Shown here piece after piece: positions 1 to 6,765 of a DNA stretch of 11,746 nucleotides (position 1 is the stretch's first letter; each line of letters opens with the position of its first letter). Origin of the DNA: Candidatus Saccharimonadota bacterium. Lineage in GTDB: Bacteria > Patescibacteriota > Saccharimonadia > Saccharimonadales > Saccharimonadaceae. Below the pieces are notes generated by a model that saw only the letters and a program-made list of their open reading frames with translations, was not told the origin of the DNA and searched no databases. Position numbers and translations under genes: made by a program. The stretch covers positions 1-11,746 of the forward strand of contig CAJPON010000016.1 of assembly GCA_905372275.1 (NCBI GenBank), written 5' to 3'.

Positions 1-120
1 TTCCGATATATCTGCTTCAACTGCGTCAAATCGCGGTAGTACAATTGTCTCCAACGCTCCGTTAACGCCTTCAACAATTGCTTCTTTAATCCATTGTTTG
101 TCGTCATTAGTTAGTGCCAT
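1..120 (-). CDS. Hypothetical protein, N-terminal 40 residues (3' end off the window)
   Basis: The ATG is at 118-120 on the minus strand and the frame stays open for 40 codons to the left edge. A strong Shine-Dalgarno (AAGGAGG) sits just upstream and an extended -10 promoter precedes it, so this is a real gene start. The peptide begins MALTNDDKQW and is acidic and helical in character (IKEAIVEGVNGALETIV, then PRFDAVEAD). This resembles the start of small soluble or coiled-coil proteins, but I do not recognise a family and assign no function. It lies downstream of the 214-534 membrane-protein gene and has its own promoter, so it need not be co-transcribed with it. Confidence 0.75.
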   Translation of the reverse strand, partial: MALTNDDKQWIKEAIVEGVNGALETIVLPRFDAVEADISE

Positions 121-136
121 GCGCCCTCCTTAATTC

Positions 137-145
137 ATTATACCA
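137..145 (-). promoter_or_regulatory. Extended -10 promoter for the 1-120 gene
   Basis: On the minus strand TGG-TATAAT (145 down to 137) is a perfect -10 with the TGn extension. I see no good -35. Transcription should start near 130, directly in front of the AGGAGG ribosome binding site, giving a leader of only about 10 bases. Confidence 0.65.
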
Positions 146-213
146 TGCCGTATTCATGTACAGACGAAGCGCTAAAAATTTAGAGTTATTTAAGTATAAA
201 CTTTTATTGGCTG

Positions 214-534
214 TCAAAGCAAGATCCCCGCTGGCAAGAAATATGACACAATAGCTACGATCAGCAAAATCGCGTACCATATGTGCCGGTTGCCTGGGCG
301 CTTTTCCCAGAGATAAACGGCCAGTGCTCCGCCAATTAGCCCCAGCGGAAAGGCTGATAGCGCTAAGTTGCCGATACTTAGAGGCACTTTGAATTTTATC
401 CACAATGTGCCAGCAATCGTTACCGTGACTAGTTTTAGCAAATAGACGCCGTCAGGTTCGAACTTTTCGTTGCCGCGCCGGCTAAATACACGGTTGCGGG
501 CGTATGTACGTTGTTTGTGCCGCTGTGAAGCCAT
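214..534 (-). CDS. Small multi-pass membrane protein of unknown function
   Basis: Encodes 106 residues. The first 25 or so are strongly basic (about ten Arg/Lys), followed by three likely membrane helices near residues 30-48, 55-76 and 84-103. The basic tail suggests a cytoplasmic N-terminus. I do not recognise the family; it lacks the features of DUF1294. The ATG has no Shine-Dalgarno. Instead an extended -10 (TGA-TATACT) ends six bases before the ATG, so the mRNA is probably leaderless. It lies after the rpsJ terminator and is therefore a separate unit. It ends in TGA. If TGA were sense the frame would extend by only about eight codons, so the stop cannot by itself prove the genetic code. 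Confidence 0.7.
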   Translation of the reverse strand: MASQRHKQRTYARNRVFSRRGNEKFEPDGVYLLKLVTVTIAGTLWIKFKVPLSIGNLALSAFPLGLIGGALAVYLWEKRPGNRHIWYAILLIVAIVSYFLPAGILL

Positions 535-540
535 AATTCA

Positions 541-549
541 AGTATATCA
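541..549 (-). promoter_or_regulatory. Extended -10 promoter of the 214-534 gene, leaderless
   Basis: TGA-TATACT on the minus strand (549 down to 541), with six bases between the hexamer and the ATG at 534. The predicted transcription start coincides with the start codon. No -35 is recognisable. Confidence 0.6.
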
Positions 550-620
550 TAAGCGTCGTACTTCCCTGTTTTTCGCAACTCTCTAGCTGCTATTCTGGAT
601 TATTGTTGCTCTCATAGAAA

Positions 621-658
621 AAGAAAAGACTCTCTCAGCGCCCGTAGAGTCTTTTCTT
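621..658 (-). terminator. Intrinsic terminator of rpsJ
   Basis: A 13-bp perfect stem (621-633 paired with 646-658) with a 12-base loop. On the minus strand the stem is followed by a T-rich tract (TTTTT around 616-620). It separates rpsJ from the downstream membrane-protein gene. The arm sequence AAGAAAAGACTCT is A/T-rich at its base, so it might also work in the other direction. Confidence 0.9.
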
Positions 659-680
659 GCGCAAATAGCCGAGATGCTAT

Positions 681-998
681 TTACATTTTAATTTCGGCGT
701 CAACGCCAGCTGGCAATGATAGGTTTTGCAAGTTCTCGATGGTTTTTGGCGTAGCGTTAGAAATGTCAATCAAGCGCTTGTGTACGCGCATTTCAAATGT
801 TTCGCCGCCCATTTTGTAGACGTGCGGGCTTTTCGTTACCGTATAAGTGCTGCGGCGAGTTGGTAGCGGCACTGGTCCGGCGACTGTTGCGCCAGTACGA
901 ACAGCGGTGTCGACGATTCGCTTAGCAGATTCATCAATAACTGTGTGGTCATACGCCTTGAGGCGGATGCGGATAGTGAGACCTTTATCTTCGGCCAT
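681..998 (-). CDS. rpsJ: 30S ribosomal protein S10
   Basis: Encodes 105 residues, the usual length for S10, an assembly protein of the 30S head that also serves as NusE in antitermination complexes. Typical S10 segments are present: LTIRIRLKAYDH near the N-terminus, the loop region GPVPLPTRRSTYTV, then HKRLIDI and a C-terminus ending LPAGVDAEIKM. AAAGGAG lies eight bases before the ATG. The gene has its own promoter upstream and a strong terminator downstream, so it is a single-gene unit. In many bacteria rpsJ heads the S10 operon (rplC, rplD and so on). Here it sits alone after tuf, with no rplC behind it. Confidence 0.97.
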   Translation of the reverse strand: MAEDKGLTIRIRLKAYDHTVIDESAKRIVDTAVRTGATVAGPVPLPTRRSTYTVTKSPHVYKMGGETFEMRVHKRLIDISNATPKTIENLQNLSLPAGVDAEIKM

Positions 999-1090
999 TT
1001 TTATTGCTCCTTTTACCTCGTAACCTCCGCTCGAATCGGTTTCGTTAGCGTCTGGCAGAGTTCTCGAGGCGATTAATTAATACGAACACT

Positions 1091-1119
1091 ACTATAGCAA
1101 TAATTAGCGTGAATTGCAA
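1091..1119 (-). promoter_or_regulatory. rpsJ promoter
   Basis: On the minus strand TTGCAA (1119-1114), a 17-base spacer, then TATAGT (1096-1091) with a TGC extension. Transcription should start near 1084, giving a leader of about 86 bases. It lies beyond the tuf terminator, so rpsJ is transcribed independently. Confidence 0.75.
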
Positions 1120-1181
1120 GAACTTGGCGAGCGATAAGATATGTCAAGATTTAATCTTGTCGGTGACCGCTGGTTGCAGAC

Positions 1182-1216
1182 AATAAAAAGCACCCCCGAT
1201 AGTTCGGAGGTGCTTT
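1182..1216 (-). terminator. Intrinsic terminator of tuf
   Basis: On the minus strand an 8-bp stem AAAGCACC/GGTGCTTT, one T-G wobble, then CCGA/TCGG closing an ACTA loop, followed by TTTTTATTG. It starts 24 bases after the tuf stop codon. Confidence 0.95.
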
Positions 1217-1240
1217 CGACAGTAACTTACAGAGTGTAAA

Positions 1241-2425
<1,185 letters not shown>

Positions 2426-2523
2426 AGAAGTAGTTCTCCTAACGTTAGTATTATGTTATTCACGACGCGAGCAATTATCGAAAGTGTTGCCACCTCGACA
2501 AAACGCGTCGCGCGTTATTTCTT

Positions 2524-2552
2524 ATTATAGTTGAAAGCTCTGCGGGTGTAAA
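2524..2552 (-). promoter_or_regulatory. tuf promoter and structured leader
   Basis: On the minus strand TTTACA (2552-2547), a 17-base spacer, then a perfect TATAAT (2529-2524). This is one of the strongest sigma70-like promoters in the window, as expected for tuf. The -35 begins four bases past the stop codon of the upstream membrane-protein gene. Transcription should start near 2517, giving a leader of about 92 bases. Near its 5' end AACGCG-CGA-CGCGTT can form a hairpin, and CGACGCG can alternatively pair with CGCGTCG further down. Confidence 0.85.
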
Positions 2553-2556
2553 GTGG

Positions 2557-3177
2557 CTACTGGCGTAAACGCTTATCAATATGCCGGCAAACGATAAACA
2601 ACCAAATAGCAGCCAGCAGTCCCAATATAGCTTCGATAATCACAAACCAAAAGCTTCGCAAGATGTAGCCCTGAGCTGCCAGAATTGCTGCAAAAATTGG
2701 AAAGCCAAATGACAACAGCCGCTCGCGCTGTGTCAAATAATTAAGGCTCGACGGTAAAGTCAGCATCATTAACACCATAGCGACAATTATCCCGCGCGAA
2801 AAAACAAAATGCGCTGCGTGCATAGTGTCATTCGGACAAAGCGCTACGCCAATCATACATACAGACAAAGTAATCATCAGCCAAGCTGACAATTTGGCGG
2901 TGCGCGATTGCTGAAGCTTAGCATAGCTTCGGGTCATGCAAATACCGATAGCAGTAAGTATCAATCCTGAGGCAAAAACACCAGTATTAAAGGCCAAAGC
3001 CGACTGGCGGTTGGTACTAGTCTCGCCCAACCGGCTGAGACTCCAGCTTGTCCAGTGCGAATCATCAGACAGCACAATTGAGATCATCACGCCAGAAGTT
3101 AAAATCACTACGTATAGCGCGCAGAGTACCTGCAAGCGATTGTGCCTGTAAAATTGAACAGCTAGCTGGTAGCTCAT
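2557..3177 (-). CDS. Six-helix integral membrane protein, possibly DUF998-like
   Basis: Encodes 206 residues with six likely membrane helices near 15-36, 61-81, 95-113, 119-141, 153-172 and 174-197. A polar segment (37-60) after helix 1 carries SLSRLGE and ends near an FNTG motif that starts helix 2. Helix 4 begins HAAHFVFSRG. This layout, with a short extracytoplasmic loop followed by FN-x-G, recalls the DUF998/Frag1-like families, but the match is by eye and weak. It lies between fusA and tuf, where many bacteria have nothing. It lacks a Shine-Dalgarno: TGT-TATAAT ends exactly six bases before the ATG, so the mRNA is predicted to be leaderless. Function unknown. Confidence 0.8.
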   Translation of the reverse strand: MSYQLAVQFYRHNRLQVLCALYVVILTSGVMISIVLSDDSHWTSWSLSRLGETSTNRQSALAFNTGVFASGLILTAIGICMTRSYAKLQQSRTAKLSAWLMITLSVCMIGVALCPNDTMHAAHFVFSRGIIVAMVLMMLTLPSSLNYLTQRERLLSFGFPIFAAILAAQGYILRSFWFVIIEAILGLLAAIWLFIVCRHIDKRLRQ

Positions 3178-3183
3178 ATATCT

Positions 3184-3192
3184 ATTATAACA
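3184..3192 (-). promoter_or_regulatory. Extended -10 promoter of the 2557-3177 gene, leaderless
   Basis: TGT-TATAAT on the minus strand (3192 down to 3184) with six bases to the ATG at 3177. No recognisable -35; the TGn extension may compensate. Confidence 0.75.
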
Positions 3193-3194
3193 GC

Positions 3195-3221
3195 AAACGC
3201 GCCTTGGTGAGAGACGCGTTT
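3195..3221 (-). terminator. Probable terminator of fusA
   Basis: A 7-bp perfect stem AAACGCG/CGCGTTT with a 13-base loop, 39 bases after the fusA stop. The run of T after the stem is short (TTTGCTGTT), so termination may be partial. It overlaps the upstream part of the next gene's promoter. Confidence 0.5.
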
Positions 3222-3260
3222 ACTTATTTAGCGAAGTTCTTGCTAGAGCTAATTATCAAA

Positions 3261-5348
3261 CTACTTGTTGCGTTTTTCGATAATCTCGGCAGCAACGTTT
3301 GGTGGAACTTCCTCGTAATGAGCTAGCTCCATTGTCGATGCAGCACGGCCTTGGCTCATCGAGCGGATGTCTGATGTGTAGCCGAACATGTTGGCTAGCG
3401 GCACGATTGCTTTGATTAGTTTAGCGCCGCCCATTAGATCATCCATGCTTTCGATACGGCCGCGGCGGCTGTTGAGGTCGCCGATGATGTCGCCCATGAA
3501 CTCCTCGGGAGTAGTGACTTCTACTTTCATGACCGGCTCGAGCAAGACTGGGTTGGCTTGTTTGATACCAGCGCGGGTCGCGATATGCGCCGCCAAGCTA
3601 AACGCCAGCTCGCTAGAGTCAACGTCGTGGTACGAGCCATCGTAGAGTGTTGCCTTGACATCCACCACTGGGTAGCCGGCAATAACGCCGCTGTCTAGAG
3701 TTTCGCGAATACCTTTTTGTACGGCCGGGCGATACTCTTGCGGCACCACGCCGCCTTTGATTTCGTCGATGAATTCAAAGCCTTTGCCTGGCTCGTTCGG
3801 CTCAAAGCGTACCCAAACATCGCCGTATTGGCCGCGGCCGCCAGACTGTTTGGCGTGCTTGCCTTGAACCTCGGCGGTACCTTTGATGGTTTCGCGGAAA
3901 GCAACCTGCGGTTCGCCGACATTAGCTTCAACATTGAATTCGCGCTTCATGCGGTCAATTAGAATCTCTAGATGCAACTCGCCCATGCCCGACATAATCG
4001 TCTGCCCGGTCTCTTCATCGGTGTGAATGCGGAAGGTCGGGTCTTCCTCGGCGAGGCGCTGCAAAGCAATGCCCATCTTCTCTTGGTCGGCTTTGGTCTT
4101 TGGTTCGACAGCAATTGATACCGGCGGCTCTGGGAACTCAATAGATTCCAGAGCGATTGGATGACTCAACTCAGCTAAAGTATTACCGGTGAAAGTATTT
4201 TTCAGCCCAACCACTGCAGCAATATCGCCGGCGCCAACACTATCGATTTCTTCGCGTTTGTCGGCGTGCATTCGGACGATGCGGCCGATACGCTCTTTCT
4301 CGCCAGTGGTGGTGTTAAGGACGTAGCTGCCAGCTTTCAGTACGCCAGAGTAGACGCGGATGAAGATTAGCTTGCCGACGAACGGATCAGCGGCAATCTT
4401 GAAGGCTAGCGCAGCCATCGGTTCTTTGTCGCTTGGTTTGCGGCCGACTTCGTCGCCAGTTTTTGGATTTTTACCCCAAATTTCGTCGACGTCGAGCGGA
4501 CTTGGCAAGTAATCTGCCATCAGATCAAGCAGTTTTTCGACAATCACGCCGCGGCCGTCGCCGCCAGTTACCAAATAGAAGTCGCCAGCCAGCACGCGTT
4601 TGCGCAGCGCACTCTTGAGTTCGTCGATGGTAATTGCTTCCTCGCCCTCGTCGAAGAACTTCATCATCAGGCCGTCGTCGGCTTCGACCGCGTTCTCGAC
4701 CAACAAGCTGCGCGCATGCTTGGCTTTTTCGAGCATGTCAGCCGGAATCTCGCCGACTTTCAGCTCGTGGTCAGTGTAATTATCGTAAGTATAAGCCTTC
4801 ATATCGATCAGATCGACTACGCCGCAAATATCCTTCTCAAAACCAATCGGCAAGTGGATCGGAAACGCTTGCTTGCTGAGGCGGTTGTGGATTGACTCGA
4901 CAGATTTGTAGAAGTCGCCGCCAGTCTGGTTGATTTTGTTGATGAAGCAGATGCGCGGTACGTTGTATTTGTTGGCCTGGCGCCAGACAGTTTCGCTTTG
5001 CGCCTCGACGCCCATTTTGCCGTCGAAGACAGTAACAGCACCGTCGAGCACGCGCAGCGAACGTTCCACTTCGGCTGTAAAGTCGATGTGCCCTGGTGTA
5101 TCGATAATATTAATCTTGTGGCCTTTCCAGAAGCAAGTCACCGCCGCCGAGGTAATAGTGATGCCCCGCTCCTTTTCCTGCGCCATCCAGTCGGTGGTGG
5201 CGCCGCCATCATCACCCTTGACGGTACCGATTTTATGTGTCAAGCCAGTACGGTACAAAATACCCTCAGTGGTAGTCGTTTTACCGGCGTCGATGTGGGC
5301 AATAATGCCGATATTTCTAAAGTTTTGTAATGGAACGGTTGCTGCCAT
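3261..5348 (-). CDS. fusA: Translation elongation factor G with altered G4 and G5 motifs
   Basis: Full-length EF-G (695 residues), the translocase GTPase of the ribosome. G1 AHIDAGKT (17-24), G2 RGITI (61-65) and G3 DTPGH (83-87) are intact. G4, normally NKxD, reads NKIN (137-140), and the usual G5 segment with SAxK is replaced by TGGDGRG (261-267). Domains II-V are well conserved, including the domain IV loop SGGRGQYG and the SYHDVDSSE segment with the His at the domain IV tip. GAGGA lies seven bases before the ATG. It has its own promoter downstream of the rpsG terminator, so it is separated from rpsL-rpsG. It is the str-locus copy and most likely the working EF-G, so the changes are lineage features rather than decay. 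Confidence 0.97.
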   Translation of the reverse strand: MAATVPLQNFRNIGIIAHIDAGKTTTTEGILYRTGLTHKIGTVKGDDGGATTDWMAQEKERGITITSAAVTCFWKGHKINIIDTPGHIDFTAEVERSLRVLDGAVTVFDGKMGVEAQSETVWRQANKYNVPRICFINKINQTGGDFYKSVESIHNRLSKQAFPIHLPIGFEKDICGVVDLIDMKAYTYDNYTDHELKVGEIPADMLEKAKHARSLLVENAVEADDGLMMKFFDEGEEAITIDELKSALRKRVLAGDFYLVTGGDGRGVIVEKLLDLMADYLPSPLDVDEIWGKNPKTGDEVGRKPSDKEPMAALAFKIAADPFVGKLIFIRVYSGVLKAGSYVLNTTTGEKERIGRIVRMHADKREEIDSVGAGDIAAVVGLKNTFTGNTLAELSHPIALESIEFPEPPVSIAVEPKTKADQEKMGIALQRLAEEDPTFRIHTDEETGQTIMSGMGELHLEILIDRMKREFNVEANVGEPQVAFRETIKGTAEVQGKHAKQSGGRGQYGDVWVRFEPNEPGKGFEFIDEIKGGVVPQEYRPAVQKGIRETLDSGVIAGYPVVDVKATLYDGSYHDVDSSELAFSLAAHIATRAGIKQANPVLLEPVMKVEVTTPEEFMGDIIGDLNSRRGRIESMDDLMGGAKLIKAIVPLANMFGYTSDIRSMSQGRAASTMELAHYEEVPPNVAAEIIEKRNK

Positions 5349-5423
5349 TGTTTTTCCTCTATTAAGTTGATTTGTCGAGATTCTTGGTTATTTTTTGGCA
5401 CCAAAAAACTACTCTTAACGACA

Positions 5424-5432
5424 ATTATATCA
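5424..5432 (-). promoter_or_regulatory. fusA promoter (extended -10)
   Basis: TGA-TATAAT on the minus strand (5432 down to 5424). No clear -35. Transcription should start near 5417, giving a leader of about 69 bases that ends in the AGAGGA ribosome binding site. Confidence 0.7.
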
Positions 5433-5468
5433 GATAATTTACAAAAATGATAGCTAAGTTTAACTTTC

Positions 5469-5503
5469 GTAAAACCGCTCCTATGTATAGCGTAGGAGCG
5501 GTT
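5469..5503 (-). terminator. Intrinsic terminator of rpsL-rpsG
   Basis: An 11-bp perfect stem AACCGCTCCTA/TAGGAGCGGTT (5493-5503 with 5473-5483) with a nine-base loop, followed on the minus strand by TTTTACG. It begins 24 bases after the rpsG stop and uncouples fusA from the ribosomal protein genes. Confidence 0.9.
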
Positions 5504-5527
5504 CTATGGTTGCGTGAAAAGAAACGA

Positions 5528-6007
5528 TTAGCTACGAGCAAAATGAGCAAAAGCGCGGTTGGCTTCGGCCATTTTGTGAGTGTCTTCTTTCTTCTTGAAG
5601 GCAATACCAGTTTCGTTGCAGGCGTCGACGATTTCTGTCGCTAAGCGCTTGCTGTACGGCATGCCGCTTTTACTGCGGGCAGCTTGTACTAGCCAAGTAA
5701 AGGCAAAGTGCTGCTGACGATGGCCTTGAATCGGGAACGGAATCTGGTAGTTAGCACCGCCAACGCGGCGAGACTTAACCTCGAAAGCCGGGCTAATATT
5801 GTTAATTGCCTTTTCGAAAACCTCTAGCGGTTCCTCGCTTTTGAGAGTTTTGGCAGCTTGCGCTAGAGCATCATAGACAGCTCGCTCGGCCACTAGCTTC
5901 TTGCCGTTGAGCATTGATTTGTTGATGAGGCGCTGTACCAAAACCGACTGGTATTTGCGATCTGGCTGCAATTGGCGCTGGAGCTTTTTAGTAACTTTGC
6001 GAGGCAT
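5528..6007 (-). CDS. rpsG: 30S ribosomal protein S7
   Basis: Encodes 159 residues, the usual length for S7, the primary assembly protein of the 30S head. Recognisable segments are MPRKVTKK at the N-terminus, LINKSMLNGKK, then the conserved SRRVGGANYQIP followed by ARSKSGMPYSKRLATEI, and a C-terminus containing KKKEDTHKMAEANRAFAHF. Only two bases separate its ATG from the rpsL stop codon. Its ribosome binding site (AAGGAGGA) lies inside the end of rpsL, so the two genes are probably translationally coupled. In E. coli S7 represses its own operon at this junction. Whether that applies here cannot be seen, because the junction is too short to hold the same structure. Confidence 0.98.
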   Translation of the reverse strand: MPRKVTKKLQRQLQPDRKYQSVLVQRLINKSMLNGKKLVAERAVYDALAQAAKTLKSEEPLEVFEKAINNISPAFEVKSRRVGGANYQIPFPIQGHRQQHFAFTWLVQAARSKSGMPYSKRLATEIVDACNETGIAFKKKEDTHKMAEANRAFAHFARS

Positions 6008-6009
6008 GA

Positions 6010-6423
6010 TTACTTATCCTCCTTCTTGGTGCCGTATTTACTACGGCCTTGTTTGCGTTTGGATACGCCTTGCAAGTCAAGCGCACCGCGGACGACGTGA
6101 TAGCGCACACCTGGCAAGTCTGGCACGCGGCCGCCGCGAACTAGCACCACGGCGTGTTCTTGCAAGTTGTGGCCTTCGCCGCCGATATAAGCCCAAACCT
6201 CGTGGCCGTTAGTCAAGCGAACGCGAGCGACTTTGCGCAGCGCCGAGTTCGGCTTCTTTGGCGTTTTGGTAGTAACTTTGACGCAAACGCCGCGTTTGAG
6301 CGGTGCGTTCTGGTTGTAATAGCGCACCTTGAGGGCATTGTGGATGCGGCCTAGCGCCGGCGACTTCGATTTTTTGCTAGCCGTCTGGCGAGGTTTGCGT
6401 ACCAGCTGATTGATAGTTGGCAT
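6010..6423 (-). CDS. rpsL: 30S ribosomal protein S12, Pro at the E. coli Lys88 position
   Basis: Encodes 137 residues, the longer S12 form also seen in Firmicutes. S12 sits in the decoding centre. Conserved segments are MPTINQLVRKPR, KRGVCVKV, TPKKPNSALRK (52-64), GGEGHNLQEH and RKQGRSKYGTKK. Lys56, matching E. coli Lys43, is kept. The segment that reads GGRVKDLPG in E. coli reads GGRVPDLPG, with Pro101 (6121-6123) at the Lys88 position. The adjacent Asp102, the residue methylthiolated by RimO in E. coli, is kept. AGGAG precedes the ATG. The promoter and a leader of about 140 bases lie upstream. It is the first gene of a two-gene unit with rpsG. Confidence 0.98.
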   Translation of the reverse strand: MPTINQLVRKPRQTASKKSKSPALGRIHNALKVRYYNQNAPLKRGVCVKVTTKTPKKPNSALRKVARVRLTNGHEVWAYIGGEGHNLQEHAVVLVRGGRVPDLPGVRYHVVRGALDLQGVSKRKQGRSKYGTKKEDK

Positions 6424-6566
6424 TCAACTTCTCCTAATTACGATTATAATAAACGAGCTTGCTAAAGGCTCATGGCGCAAGCGGCAATGCAGCAAACATC
6501 CGCCTGCATCTCGAGAGCTGCGGCTTTATCACACCGATAACCCCGCTTCACCCGAGAGAAACTCTA
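6424..6566 (-). promoter_or_regulatory. Structured 5' leader of rpsL-rpsG
   Basis: About 143 transcribed but untranslated bases. Local hairpins include TTATC-GGTGT-GATAA, TGCAG/CTGCA and GCTTGC/GCAAGC. A GGCGG element near 6500 can pair either with GCCGC before it (around 6520) or with GCCGC after it (around 6482), so two exclusive folds are possible. A second TATAAT (6443-6448) would give a leader of only about 12 bases but lacks a -35. I recognise no known ribosomal-protein leader. There is no open reading frame of note. Confidence 0.45.
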
Positions 6567-6572
6567 TATTCT

Positions 6573-6601
6573 ATTATAGCAAAAAATCTATTAAAAAGCA
6601 A
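6573..6601 (-). promoter_or_regulatory. rpsL-rpsG promoter
   Basis: On the minus strand TTGCTT (6601-6596), a 17-base spacer, then a perfect TATAAT (6578-6573) with a TGC extension. Transcription should start near 6566. It lies downstream of the hammerhead ribozyme, so transcripts from this promoter do not contain the ribozyme. Confidence 0.8.
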
Positions 6602-6609
6602 GGTTTGCT
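6593..6609 (-). terminator. Weak terminator-like hairpin downstream of the hammerhead
   Basis: AGCAA-ACC-TTGCT followed by four further T on the minus strand. The stem is only 5 bp and it overlaps the -35 of the rpsL promoter. It could end some of the transcripts coming from the CPBP gene. Confidence 0.3.
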
Positions 6610-6664
6610 CGTCTAGTGGTCGCTAGGGCCAGGAATGAGCTCAACTGGTGATGTTTGGATAAAA

Positions 6665-6719
6665 GTTCGCTTTCGTCGTTTCCGACTCATCAGCATAGAT
6701 ACGCATCTATGGAGCGAAC
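6665..6719 (-). ncRNA. Type III hammerhead self-cleaving ribozyme
   Basis: Read on the minus strand from 6719 to 6665. Stem III 5' strand is GUUCGC, followed by U16.1 and C17; cleavage is predicted between 6712 and 6711. Stem I is CAUAGAU/AUCUAUG (7 bp) closed by GCGU. The core CUGAUGA (6693-6687) follows. Stem II is GUCG/CGAC (4 bp) with a GAAA loop, then core GAAA (6674-6671), then stem III 3' strand GCGAAC. All core positions (C3, U4, G5, A6, G8, A9, G12, A13, A14, the A15.1-U16.1 pair, H17) match the consensus, as does the G10.1-C11.1 pair, and no stem has a mismatch. Stem III is the open stem, which makes it type III. It lies 46 bases past the CPBP stop codon, so it is probably part of that gene's 3' UTR. 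Cleavage should leave a 2',3'-cyclic phosphate and a 5'-OH. The biological role is unknown. Confidence 0.95.
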
Positions 6720-6751
6720 ATGACAAGCAGAGACTTTGACAGAGGTTCGCT
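6713..6751 (-). repeat. Extra copy of a stem III strand upstream of the hammerhead
   Basis: On the minus strand AGCGAAC occurs at 6751-6745 and again at 6671-6665 as the 3' strand of stem III plus A15.1. Both copies are complementary over seven bases to GUUCGCU at 6719-6713. The upstream copy can therefore form an alternative 7-bp hairpin (loop 25 bases) that would block stem III and the cleavage site. The pairing is visible in the sequence; a switching role is inference. Confidence 0.6.
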
Positions 6752-6765
6752 GGAGACTGGTATCG

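Noticed and set aside
107..403. 98-codon minus-strand frame
   Set aside because: It overlaps the 214-534 membrane-protein gene and the start of the 1-120 gene, its composition is unlike a protein, and it has no start signal.
6410..6616. 68-codon plus-strand frame opposite the rpsL leader
   Set aside because: It lies antisense to the rpsL promoter and leader, has no ribosome binding site and does not resemble a protein.
6665..6719. Cloverleaf-like fold on the plus strand, considered as a tRNA or an attC-like site
   Set aside because: Too short for a tRNA and without T-arm or anticodon features. The complementary strand matches the hammerhead core exactly, which explains the whole structure.
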